From Pontibacter fetidus (GTDB lineage Bacteria; Bacteroidota; Bacteroidia; Cytophagales; Hymenobacteraceae): a DNA stretch of 64,000 bases. Positions 44,527 to 52,552 of the stretch are shown here, piece by piece; position 1 is the first letter of the stretch, and every line of letters begins with the position of its first letter. The position numbers were made by a program, and so were the translations under genes. The DNA is taken from the NCBI RefSeq assembly GCF_010119545.1, contig NZ_JAAEAA010000011.1:62001-126000 (forward strand). The letters are read 5' to 3'. The notes under the pieces were generated by a model that saw nothing but the letters and a program-made list of their open reading frames with translations, searched no databases and had not been told where the DNA came from.

Positions 44527-45780
44527 ATGGATTTTGTAAAGCTGTTTGCCAAAGTACCTGAAGCCCTGGTAGTTGTAGCACCGGAACCCGGTTATAAAAT
44601 TTTAGCTGCCACAGATTATTACCTGCAGATAACCATGCGCAAGCGTGAGGATATACTTGGTCTGAAGTTTCTGTTGGAGGCTTATCCTGATAAAGATGTT
44701 TCGTATGAAGATAACGTTGTCCGGAAGTCGCTGGACAAGGCACTGAACTCGAAACAGGTAGATCTGCTGGATGTGATCCGCTACGATCTTCCAAATCAGG
44801 ATGGGTCGTATGAGGAACGTTACTGGGAAGCTTCGCATACACCTGTGCTTAACGAGGCTGGCGAGGTGCAGTACATCATTCAGCATACTTCTGATGTTAC
44901 AGAAAGAGAGAAAGCCAAAAACGACCTGAAAACCAGTTACGAGAAGTTTCAGTTTATGGCTGAAGCTATGCCGCAACTGATATTTACAACTGACGGAACA
45001 GGCAACCTTACCTATTTTAACAAACGTTGGGAAGAATACACCGGCATTCCGCTTGATAAGCTGCTACAGGCAAACTGGCACAGCGTTATACACCCCGATG
45101 ATATGCCGGCAACCATTACTAAATGGGAACAGTCGTTAAAAAACAGCGAAGCCATGCGTGTGGAATTGCGTAAACGCGATAAGGATGGTGTTTATCGTTG
45201 GCACTTATGCCGTGCCCTGCCCATGAAAGATAAAGCAGGTAACGTAACTATGTGGGTTGGCAGCTCCACGGATATACATGAGACCCGGAAACTGGTGCAG
45301 GAGCTGCTGGAAACAAACGAGCAAATGGCCATGCTCGCCGACCAGGTGCAACTTGCTTTTGAAAAAGCAGAAACCGAGCGCCAGAAATTGGAAAGGCTGA
45401 TAATGCAGGCACCCGCCATGTTTTGTGTGCTTAAAGGCCCCGAGCATCGATTTGAACTTGTTAACGAAAAATACCAGATGCTCTTCCCGAAGCGCGAGCT
45501 GGTAGGAAAGAGTGTTGCTGAGGCGTTACCGGAAGTGATAGAACAAGGCTTTATAAAACTGCTGGACAATGTTTACAACACGGGAAAGGATTTTATTGCC
45601 GAGGAAGTGCCTATTAAGCTTGACATGAACGATGATGGCCAACTGGAGGAGATCTACCTTACGTTTATTTACCAGGCCATTTTCGAGGTCGATAAGATAA
45701 CAGGCATTCTTGTTTTTGCTTATGAAGTAACGGATCAGGTATTTTTTAAGAAAAAGCTGCAGGAAATGAACCATGCTTAG
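44527..45780 (+). CDS. Triple-PAS sensor protein without an output domain
   Basis: 417 residues. Three PAS-type modules are visible: about 5-125 (ILAATDYYLQITMRKREDILG and YWEASHTPVLNEAGEVQYI), about 140-258 (FTTDGTGNLTYFNKRWEEYTGI, then RWHLCRALPMKDKAGNV) and about 288-410 (FCVLKGPEHRFELVNEKYQML, ending VFAYEVTDQ). A coiled coil (about 258-290) links the last two. No histidine kinase, GGDEF or HTH domain follows; the protein ends eight residues after the third PAS. A small CZB-like protein is encoded 40 bases downstream and may be its partner. Confidence 0.85.
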   Translation: MDFVKLFAKVPEALVVVAPEPGYKILAATDYYLQITMRKREDILGLKFLLEAYPDKDVSYEDNVVRKSLDKALNSKQVDLLDVIRYDLPNQDGSYEERYWEASHTPVLNEAGEVQYIIQHTSDVTEREKAKNDLKTSYEKFQFMAEAMPQLIFTTDGTGNLTYFNKRWEEYTGIPLDKLLQANWHSVIHPDDMPATITKWEQSLKNSEAMRVELRKRDKDGVYRWHLCRALPMKDKAGNVTMWVGSSTDIHETRKLVQELLETNEQMAMLADQVQLAFEKAETERQKLERLIMQAPAMFCVLKGPEHRFELVNEKYQMLFPKRELVGKSVAEALPEVIEQGFIKLLDNVYNTGKDFIAEEVPIKLDMNDDGQLEEIYLTFIYQAIFEVDKITGILVFAYEVTDQVFFKKKLQEMNHA

Positions 45781-45820
45781 TATACAGATGCTTAAAAGTA
45801 TAATAGGCGGGAAGCGGTAA

Positions 45821-46174
45821 ATGAATTTAGCTCAGATAGATTTTCAACAGCTCAGGATAAAGCACATTTTATATAAATCCAAAATAAGGTCAGTCTTATA
45901 CGGAGGTATATACGATGAAGCTTTTTTCTCGCGCACCGGGCCCGTAAGCCAGTGGTTTACAGCGGTAGGTAGGGTGCGGTATGAGCAGGAGCCGGAGATA
46001 AAGGAACTTGCCAGTGTGCATAATGAACTGAATGCTACTGCACTACAACTGTTTGCTTTATATAACAGCGGGCAAATAGATAAAGCCCATGAAGGAATGA
46101 GGAGTATAGAATTTAAGTCTGACCAGTTTTTGCAGTTACTGGCAAAGCTCGAAGGCCGATTAAAGGATAATTAA
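45821..46174 (+). CDS. Small CZB-like helical protein
   Basis: 117 residues, all-helical. The layout, IDFQQLRIKHILYKSKIRSVL, GPVSQWF, then ELASVHNELN, resembles chemoreceptor zinc-binding (CZB) domains, in which an N-terminal His, a Cys in C-x-L-G-x-W and two late His bind zinc. Here the first His and one late His remain, but the Cys position is not conserved and one His is missing, so zinc binding is doubtful. It starts 40 bases after the triple-PAS gene and probably works with it. Confidence in the family is moderate at best. Confidence 0.55.
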   Translation: MNLAQIDFQQLRIKHILYKSKIRSVLYGGIYDEAFFSRTGPVSQWFTAVGRVRYEQEPEIKELASVHNELNATALQLFALYNSGQIDKAHEGMRSIEFKSDQFLQLLAKLEGRLKDN

Positions 46175-46218
46175 AATCAAAAGCCCGCTCTGGAAATTCA
46201 GAGCGGGCTTTTGATTTT
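46173..46218. terminator. Perfect 20-bp bidirectional terminator
   Basis: AAAATCAAAAGCCCGCTCTG (46173-46192) pairs perfectly with 46199-46218 around a 6-nt loop. It serves the convergent CZB-like and SpoIIAA-like genes. Confidence 0.93.
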
Positions 46219-46255
46219 ATAACTATAGGTCTGCGCTGCAATTAACTAGTTACAA

Positions 46256-46672
46256 CTAATCTGGCAGGCTCAGTAACCAGGCGCTGGCAGATGCTTCATC
46301 ATCAAACATTTTAATTTCGAATAAATCGCCGATGCGCTGGTGAAGTAAGTGAAAAGAGGTTTGCCCATAGATGCCTGGTGCCAACACCTGGGCCATGTAA
46401 CGCAAACCAAGCTCAATTACTTTAGGTGTCCATTCTGTGGTAATCCAATCATTGGCCATATCCCACGGCCCGATAAGTTCTTTGTGGCTGTTCAGCAATT
46501 TAGAGCAGGATTGCTCACGCATTCTATCCACAAAAAAATTGCCCCCTTTCTTTACGGTGTCTATAGTTTGCCGGCCTTGCCAGAGCGCATAGGTATAGGC
46601 ATTATCAGGCATGCGCTCAAACGAGCAAAACACATCTCCGTTTTCTTTTCTTAAATCAATGCGAGGCATCAA
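46256..46672 (-). CDS. Hypothetical protein, possibly SpoIIAA/STAS-like
   Basis: 138 residues without signal peptide or membrane segment. The pattern resembles SpoIIAA-like (STAS/SEC14) proteins: KELIGPWDMANDWITTEWTPKVIELGLRYMAQV, then FEIKMFDDEASASAWLLSLPD, a C-terminal helix typical of that fold. The function of such proteins is unknown. It lies 64 bases downstream of the start of nothing else on its strand and is probably monocistronic. Confidence 0.5.
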   Translation of the reverse strand: MMPRIDLRKENGDVFCSFERMPDNAYTYALWQGRQTIDTVKKGGNFFVDRMREQSCSKLLNSHKELIGPWDMANDWITTEWTPKVIELGLRYMAQVLAPGIYGQTSFHLLHQRIGDLFEIKMFDDEASASAWLLSLPD

Positions 46673-46697
46673 GCAAATGTTATACTATAAACCTAAA

Positions 46698-46730
46698 AGC
46701 AGCAGAAAAGCAATTTACGTTTCTGCTGCT
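46698..46730 (-). terminator. Terminator after the phosphohexomutase gene
   Basis: AGCAGCAGAAA (46698-46708) pairs with TTTCTGCTGCT (46720-46730); on the minus strand TTTT follows the stem. Confidence 0.82.
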
Positions 46731-46736
46731 AGGTAC

Positions 46737-48473
46737 TTACTTCAATTTCAGATCAACCAGTATCTGGTCTATTTTGTTATTAAGTTTCTGTTCGGTAGCG
46801 TCAAAATCGGCTGCAGAAGCCAGTGGCTCATTTACACTGATATAGAACTTGATCTTCGGTTCGGTGCCGGATGGGCGGGCAGATATTTTGCTGCCATCTT
46901 CGGTCAGGTATTGCAACACGTTAGAGCTTTCCAGGTCCAGGGTACTTTCTTCTCCGGTTACCAGATTCTTGCAGGTACTTAATTTATAGTCGCTGATCTC
47001 TACAACTTTAGAGCCGGCTATAGTTTGCGGAGCATTAGCACGCATGTCGGCCATCATTTGCTGTATTTCCTCTGCGCCACGTTGTCCTTTTTTGGTAAAC
47101 GTTACCAGGTCCTCTTTGTAGAAATTATACTTAGTATACATTTCTACCATCATCTCGAACAGGCTCTGGCCATTATCTTTAGCAACAGCTGCCATTTCCG
47201 CGATCAGGGCGCAGGCTGAGATGCCGTCTTTGTCGCGCACAAAATCACCGATCATGTAGCCGTAGCTTTCTTCGCCACCGCCAATGTAGGTTTCTCTGCC
47301 TTCCAGTTCACGGATCTTTTCAGCGATGTATTTAAAGCCGGTCAGAGTTTCGTAGTGCTTTACGCCATAGCTTTCTGCGATTTCTTTTATAAGGTCGGTA
47401 GTAACTATAGTTTTAACGATGAACTCTTTGCCGGTTAGTTTACCAGCTTTTTGCCATGCCTGTAGGAGGTAGTTAATTAAAAGCGCACCTGTCTGGTTAC
47501 CGTTCAGCAGCATAAATTCGCCTTTCAGGTTACGTACGGCAATACCTACGCGGTCAGAGTCGGGGTCGGTAGCCATAACCAGGTCGGCATCTATTTCGCG
47601 GGCTTTGTTCAGGGCCAGGGTCATGGCTTCTTTTTCTTCGGGGTTAGGGTATACCACCGTCGGGAAGTTACCATTTGGCTCCGATTGCTCATCAACTATA
47701 GTTACATTACTGAAACCGAAACGCTGTAACACCTTAGGCACCAGGGTAATGCCAGTTCCGTGCAACGGCGTGTATACGATTTTCAGGTCATGCTGACGTT
47801 TAATGGCATCCTGCGAAATAGAAAGTCCAAGCACTTTCGTGATGTAAGCCTCGTCCATTTCCTCGCCCAGCAGGTGAATGTTGTTTGATTTTGACTCAAA
47901 CTTCACCTCATCAATGCTGGTGATCTTGTTTACTTCGGCTATGATGTTTTTGTCGTGAGGAGCTGTTACCTGTGCGCCATCGTTCCAGTATACTTTGTAG
48001 CCGTTATACTCTTTCGGGTTATGCGATGCTGTTACGACCACGCCGCTCTGGCAACCTAAATGGCGAATAGCAAACGACAATTGCGGGGTAGGGCGAAGCG
48101 CCTGGAACAGGTATACTTCAATATCATTGGCTGAGAAAATATCGGCGGCAATGCGGGCAAACTCCGGTGAGTTATTGCGGCTGTCGTGGGCAATGGCCAC
48201 TTTTATGCGCTCGCCCGGGAAATTCTGCTTCAGGTAATTGCAAAGGCCTTGTGTGGCCATGCCCAGGGTGTAGCGGTTCATGCGGTTGCTGCCTGCACCC
48301 ATAATGCCACGCAGTCCACCTGTACCAAACTCCAGGTCGCGGTAAAAAGCATCGGCCAGGGCCTCATGCTCGTTGCGCTCCAGTAATCCGTTTATTTCTG
48401 TTTTGGTAGCCTGGTCGTAGTTGCCGTTAAGCCACGCGTTTATTTTCTGTTGTATAGTTGGTTCAATCATCAT
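46737..48473 (-). CDS. Phospho-sugar mutase (phosphoglucomutase/phosphomannomutase)
   Basis: 578 residues with the alpha-D-phosphohexomutase signatures in order: LEFGTGGLRGIMG near 47-59, the phosphoserine loop VVVTASHNPKEYNGYK (Ser150), the metal loop ATDPDSDRVGIA (about 302-313), the sugar loop GGEESYGYMIGD and the phosphate site SARPSGTEPKIKFYI. It interconverts hexose 1- and 6-phosphates. The length fits the PgcA/PGM2-like branch. Met2 is an alternative start. Flanking genes do not indicate which sugar is preferred. Confidence 0.93.
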   Translation of the reverse strand: MMIEPTIQQKINAWLNGNYDQATKTEINGLLERNEHEALADAFYRDLEFGTGGLRGIMGAGSNRMNRYTLGMATQGLCNYLKQNFPGERIKVAIAHDSRNNSPEFARIAADIFSANDIEVYLFQALRPTPQLSFAIRHLGCQSGVVVTASHNPKEYNGYKVYWNDGAQVTAPHDKNIIAEVNKITSIDEVKFESKSNNIHLLGEEMDEAYITKVLGLSISQDAIKRQHDLKIVYTPLHGTGITLVPKVLQRFGFSNVTIVDEQSEPNGNFPTVVYPNPEEKEAMTLALNKAREIDADLVMATDPDSDRVGIAVRNLKGEFMLLNGNQTGALLINYLLQAWQKAGKLTGKEFIVKTIVTTDLIKEIAESYGVKHYETLTGFKYIAEKIRELEGRETYIGGGEESYGYMIGDFVRDKDGISACALIAEMAAVAKDNGQSLFEMMVEMYTKYNFYKEDLVTFTKKGQRGAEEIQQMMADMRANAPQTIAGSKVVEISDYKLSTCKNLVTGEESTLDLESSNVLQYLTEDGSKISARPSGTEPKIKFYISVNEPLASAADFDATEQKLNNKIDQILVDLKLK

Positions 48474-48553
48474 CTTACAGTATGTATTGTAAAGTAATTT
48501 ATAGTTGGTTTTAGTGCAGCTATAGTTTGCTGCGGTAATAATTTTAAACTGAT

Positions 48554-48691
48554 CTCGCTCGCGTCCCGCGAGTGTGAGTTACCTGTAGCGTCCCGCCAAG
48601 TTGTTAAACTATAGTTCAGAGTTTTGCATAACAATATAAACTAAAACGGCCAGAGGCCGAATATAGCGCACACTCGCGGGACGCGAGCGAG
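48554..48691. repeat. Pair of inverted REP-like hairpins
   Basis: The 23-bp segments at 48554-48576 and 48669-48691 are exact inverted copies, and each holds an internal CTCGCG/CGCGAG stem. Between them lie GGCCAGAGGCC (48648-48658) and an AACTATAGTT copy (48607-48616). The arrangement of a GGCCAGAGGCC hairpin, ATATAG and a larger CG-rich hairpin parallels the REPs beside the RAYT gene. No transposase is present here. Confidence 0.75.
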
Positions 48692-48792
48692 AGCTGAGTA
48701 GTTAGCGGGGTCCAGTCGGATTACAAATCGATAGTAAGACACAGGTTACAAACCCGCGCCAGCAAAAACAAATACCACGAGTATCCCCACAA

Positions 48793-48850
48793 AAAATCAC
48801 ACCAGCCGTTTCAGTGCCTTTTGCAAAACTGAAAGAACCGGTGTGATCTG
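48793..48850 (-). terminator. Terminator after hppD
   Basis: ATCACACC pairs with GGTGTGAT (48840-48847), and TTTCAGT pairs with ACTGAAA inside. It lies past the minus-strand stop at 48911, with a run of A on the plus strand. Confidence 0.8.
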
Positions 48851-48910
48851 ATAGGTATGGTTAACGCATCATGCCCGAATATTCACGGACATCTATACTT
48901 TGTTTATAGT

Positions 48911-50035
48911 TTAAAGGTTACCGCGTAGTGCCTGCTCACGCTCTATGGCTTCGAACAAGGCTTTGAAGTTACCTTTACCAAACGACTTGGCTCCTTTGCG
49001 CTGTATGATCTCATAAAACACCGTTGGTCTGTCTTCTACTGGCTTAGTAAAGATCTGCAGCAGGTAACCTTCGTCGTCGCGGTCAACTAATATGTTCAGT
49101 TTACGCAGGTCAGCCATGTCTTCATCAATGTGGCCGATACGCTCGATCAGGTCTTCGTAATAAACTTCCGGTACTTTCAGGAATTCTACTCCGCGGCGGC
49201 GCAGTTCAGCTACCGTGTGCAGAATGTCGTTGGTTGCAACAGCAATGTGCTGCACACCCGGGCCACGGTAAAACTCCAGGTACTCGTCAATCTGCGATTT
49301 TTTCTTACCTTCAGCCGGTTCGTTTATCGGGAATTTGATGTAGCCGTTTCCGTTCGATACTACCTTAGACATAAGAGCCGAGTATTCCGTGCTGATGTCC
49401 TCGTCGTCGAAAGTCAGCAGCAGTTTAAAGCCCATTACATCTTCATAGAATTTCACCCAGTCGTTCATGCGGCCAAGCTCCACGTTGCCAACGCAATGGT
49501 CTACATACTTCAGGCCAACCGGCTCTACTTGTAGTTCGGAGGTACGCGCTACATAACCCGGCATAAACACACCGTTATAGTTCTTGCGCTCAACAAAGGT
49601 ATGGATGGTTTCGCCATAGGTATGGATAGAAGCCATTTTAACCTCGCCAAATTCGTCGGTTATCGTTTTAGGCTCCATAGCTGGTTTGGCACCACGCGCT
49701 ACCGTACTACGGAACGACTCTTCAGCATCATCAACCCAAAGGGCCAGTACCTTAACACCATCGCCGTGCTGGTGCACATGCTGGGCAATTTCAGAATCGG
49801 GGTAAATAGCGGTAGTTAGTACCAGGCGAATTTTTTCCTGCTGCACTACATACGAGGCACGGTCGCGCACGCCTGTTTCGGGGCCGGCATAGGCTACCAG
49901 CTTAAAGCCGAAAGCGGTTTGGTAAAAATGTGCTGCCTGTTTGGCGTTGCCAACATAAAACTCAATATGGTCGGTGCCGTTCAGGGGAAGTATATCTTTG
50001 GCTATGGTTTCGGAAGTTAGCGTGTTGGTAGTCAT
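48911..50035 (-). CDS. hppD: 4-hydroxyphenylpyruvate dioxygenase
   Basis: 374 residues, full length. Two vicinal-oxygen-chelate domains are present; the C-terminal one holds the Fe(II) ligands His179 (KYVDHCVGNV), His262 (GVQHIAVATNDI) and Glu341 (TVFYEIIQRKG). GKGNFKALFEAIEREQ at the end is the conserved C-terminal helix that closes the active site. It converts 4-hydroxyphenylpyruvate to homogentisate in tyrosine breakdown. No homogentisate dioxygenase gene lies in this window. Confidence 0.96.
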   Translation of the reverse strand: MTTNTLTSETIAKDILPLNGTDHIEFYVGNAKQAAHFYQTAFGFKLVAYAGPETGVRDRASYVVQQEKIRLVLTTAIYPDSEIAQHVHQHGDGVKVLALWVDDAEESFRSTVARGAKPAMEPKTITDEFGEVKMASIHTYGETIHTFVERKNYNGVFMPGYVARTSELQVEPVGLKYVDHCVGNVELGRMNDWVKFYEDVMGFKLLLTFDDEDISTEYSALMSKVVSNGNGYIKFPINEPAEGKKKSQIDEYLEFYRGPGVQHIAVATNDILHTVAELRRRGVEFLKVPEVYYEDLIERIGHIDEDMADLRKLNILVDRDDEGYLLQIFTKPVEDRPTVFYEIIQRKGAKSFGKGNFKALFEAIEREQALRGNL

Positions 50036-50183
50036 AGTCTGAAGTATAGTTTAATAAGTATTACGTAAAAATACACCTTTTATAGTTTTATCAAAAACGG
50101 CAGAACCCTGATGCAAATTATAAGCGCTAATGTTTGCAATTGCTACGGCATGTTTTCAACTTTGTAAAAAACAGAATAACGCT

Positions 50184-50582
50184 ATGAACGCAGATACGCT
50201 GAATAAAGACCTGGTAGCCATACTTGAGAAGAAATCGGAACTGAACAAGATGGACTACAACGATGCGCGCTACGACGATATAGAAGAAGAGCTGCACGAC
50301 CTGGAAGATGACTTTAACGAAACATACGGCGACTACCTGGAAGATGTGCTGGAAGATGTACACGGCAAAATAAAATCGGATGCAGATATATTGTTGCCGA
50401 CCGCTTACATTGCCAGTTCGCTGGATGGTAAAGAGCTGGAAGATGGCGAAGAAAGCGAAGGTGTTTGGGTAGAGTCGGATAAGTTTCCGGGCGTAGAGAT
50501 GCGTTTAGTGCTGGTAGCTAACCCGCCACGTGTACTACTTATACTATCAGACCAGGAGCGCGTACTCTGGACTGCCGAATAG
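50184..50582 (+). CDS. Acidic cytoplasmic protein of unknown function
   Basis: I start at the ATG at 50184, giving 132 residues from MNADTLNKDLVAIL; the frame is open 18 codons further to 50130, but that extension overlaps the likely promoter. The N-terminal half is a very acidic coiled-coil-like helix (YDDIEEELHDLEDDFNETYGDYLEDVLEDV). The C-terminal half is a small beta-domain (GVEMRLVLVANPPRVLLILSDQ). Similar short acidic proteins are common in Cytophagales, without known function. A good terminator follows. Confidence 0.7.
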   Translation: MNADTLNKDLVAILEKKSELNKMDYNDARYDDIEEELHDLEDDFNETYGDYLEDVLEDVHGKIKSDADILLPTAYIASSLDGKELEDGEESEGVWVESDKFPGVEMRLVLVANPPRVLLILSDQERVLWTAE

Positions 50583-50606
50583 AACTATAAACTATAAATT
50601 TATGCT

Positions 50607-50656
50607 TGCCGCACTTGCCAAGGCTTTATGCCAGGGTGGGTGCGGCAATTTTTTTA
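50607..50656 (+). terminator. Terminator after the acidic protein gene
   Basis: TTGCCGCAC (50607-50615) pairs with GTGCGGCAA (50641-50649), followed by seven T. Confidence 0.85.
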
Positions 50657-50802
50657 TAGTTGGTTGGTGGTGGATTTTGGGTATATTGTATTTAGTATAT
50701 CTATAGCTGTTGAAGAAATTTTATCTGTACTACAGCTATAGTGCAGATAACAGTCATAGTGATGTATATACTATAGTTGAGCAGCATTAATAATTATAGA
50801 AA

Positions 50803-51119
50803 TTGAAAAGAACAGCACTATCACTTAGCCTACTATTTCTTCTAAGTTCATGCGATTGTATGCAAGATGTTTACGGAACTGTGCTTGACGCAGAGACACT
50901 TGAGCCGATTGATAGTGTATATGTGTACAAACAAAATGATGAGAATGATTTCGGCTTTACTGACCCGCATGGTCATTTTGAAGTTGAAAGTATAAGGGTG
51001 GGTTTTTCGGCTGTCCTCCGATGACTGTAGAATTGAAGAAACAAGGCTATGAAGTAGAATCGACTGAAATTGAAGTCGGCACGCACGCTAAAGTCCTCAT
51101 GCGAAAAGTAAAGAAATAG
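50803..51119 (+). pseudogene. Frameshifted lipoprotein with carboxypeptidase-regulatory-like domain
   Basis: From the TTG at 50803 the frame gives a lipoprotein signal (LLFLLSSC) and a CarboxypepD_reg-like strand set (DVYGTVLDAETLEPIDSVYVY, GFTDPHGHFEVESI), then stops early at 51022-51024. The -1 frame from about 50997 continues in the same style: GGFFGCPPMTVELKKQGYEV, then GTHAKVLMRKVKK and TAG at 51117-51119. One indel near the GGGTGGGTTTTT run (50996-51007) therefore splits the gene. The intact product would be about 105 residues. A sequencing error in the homopolymer cannot be excluded. Confidence 0.75.
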
Positions 51120-51207
51120 AAAAACGATTGTTCAACATAATGCTTAAGTAACCCAGCTAACGCTTCGGCATCTTAAGCACGTGACCGTTATTTTAATCTG
51201 TATTCAC

Positions 51208-51618
51208 ATGCACAAACTTATTCTACTATTTCTGTTACACCTCACAGCAACCTATACTTTCGCACAGGAGACTGAGAAAACAGACCTATACCAGAAAGTA
51301 GCGGTAATAATGAAAACGGATCTTGGCTATTCTTACGACTTTGCCAAGCAATAAAAGAGAGGTAAAATAGGAGCATCAATTACAAAAGATAAAGATGGGA
51401 GAACAGTTGTTAGTGAATCCTTCCCAATCACACAAAATCCTTCTCCATTAATTATAGTTGACGGGCGAGGTTATACTATAGATGCCCTGAACTACTTAAA
51501 ACTGGAAGATGTAGAAACTATAAAAGCTGAGAAGGGGACGAAAGCAACCGCAATTTATGGCTCTCATGCTGAACCTGGTGTTGTGTTTATAACTGCTAAA
51601 AAGGGAAGTAAAAAATAA
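51208..51618 (+). pseudogene. Stand-alone TonB-receptor plug-like protein interrupted by an in-frame stop
   Basis: ATG at 51208 opens a signal peptide (MHKLILLFLLHLTATYTFAQ), but the frame meets TAA at 51352-51354. The same frame then runs on without a stop to TAA 51616-51618. The distal part has the plug-domain pattern of SusC proteins: PLIIVDGRGYTIDALNYLKL, VETIKAEKGTKATAIYGSHA and GVVFITAKKG. An intact product would be 136 residues. Small secreted plug-only proteins occur in Bacteroidota; this one appears inactivated by a single nonsense change. Confidence 0.75.
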
Positions 51619-51811
51619 ATCGAGTTGTCTATCAGGAGTAAATAACTGCCTGTCGAATTATTAGGCTTAAGAAAGCATTAAGGTAGAAGCATCTGGTCGA
51701 TGCCATTTATTTTAGCTTAATTAGCTGTATATTAGTTTTAGCATCTGTTGTACGGTTATAGTTTTTATACGTAAGGTGCAAAAATAGACTCCGCATTTAA
51801 AACTATACATC

Positions 51812-52183
51812 ATGAAATTAACATCGCAGATAGCAGTGGCAGCTTTATTTTTCGGGCTAATGAGTTGCTCCGACGCTGCTAAAACGGAAACAAATACTAC
51901 TACAGCTCCTGCTGCTACAGCACCGGCCACTGTTATTCCAAACCAGGCAACAACCCCAGCTACTACGGTTGGCCTTAACCCACCGCATGGCGAGCCAAAC
52001 CACCGCTGCGATATTGAGGTAGGTGCACCACTAAATTCGCCTCCTAAGCCAAACTTAAGCGTGCCAGCATTTACACCATCTGCACCTGCACAGCAAAGTG
52101 TAGCACCCGGCACTAACCCGCCACACGGCCAGCCGGGCCACGATTGCGGCATACCAGTAGGCGCACCATTAACGAAGAAGTAA
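51812..52183 (+). CDS. Small lipoprotein with duplicated NPPHGxPxHxC motif
   Basis: 123 residues. The lipobox is GLMSC (Cys19). A Thr/Ala/Pro-rich linker follows. Two copies of one motif occur: NPPHGEPNHRCDIEVGAPL (about 55-73) and NPPHGQPGHDCGIPVGAPL (about 102-120). Each has two His and one Cys at fixed spacing, which could bind metal or form disulfides. I know this motif only as a recurrent feature of Bacteroidota lipoproteins, without assigned function. It is monocistronic. Confidence 0.75.
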   Translation: MKLTSQIAVAALFFGLMSCSDAAKTETNTTTAPAATAPATVIPNQATTPATTVGLNPPHGEPNHRCDIEVGAPLNSPPKPNLSVPAFTPSAPAQQSVAPGTNPPHGQPGHDCGIPVGAPLTKK

Positions 52184-52498
52184 GAAAATAATCTTGTTTG
52201 ATTTCACTCCTTGAGTAAATCATCCACCTGCCCTCTTTAAAGCGTAGGGCCGTTAAGTACTGCCGAAAACTATCCCCTTGACGGGATTATAGGGGTGTTA
52301 ATTCAGGGCCGAAATGCCAATTGTTAGCTAATTTTAAATTCATCCGCTACTGCAAACACCCCTCTGCGCTCCCCTCGAGGGCAGAATTTGCTACAACTCA
52401 ACAGGCCTACCCCTTTGATGGGAGCAGGGGGATGACAACATTTACTGATGGAGAGTCAATAGCATTAAGCTATTAGGTATCAACAGGCTATAAAAGCA
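52184..52498. other. Intergenic region with mosaic-type fragments
   Basis: About 315 bases. It contains C-run/G-run pieces such as CCCCTTGACGGGATTATAGG and ACCCCTTTGATGGGAGCAGG like the hairpins of the repeat mosaics, but not the core or the 20-bp palindrome. No gene is supported. Confidence 0.55.
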
Positions 52499-52536
52499 AA
52501 AACAGGCAGCTGAAAATCTCAGCTGCCTGTTTTTTA
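52499..52536 (-). terminator. Terminator after trpS
   Basis: AAAACAGGCAGCTG and CAGCTGCCTGTTTT form a 14-bp perfect stem around a 7-nt loop, just past the minus-strand stop at 52553. Confidence 0.92.
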
Positions 52537-52552
52537 TGACTTAAACTATAGG

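Noticed and set aside
50130-50183. Longer start for the acidic protein
   Set aside because: The extension is uncharged and Cys-containing, unlike the acidic body, and overlaps the likely promoter; the ATG at 50184 is preferred.
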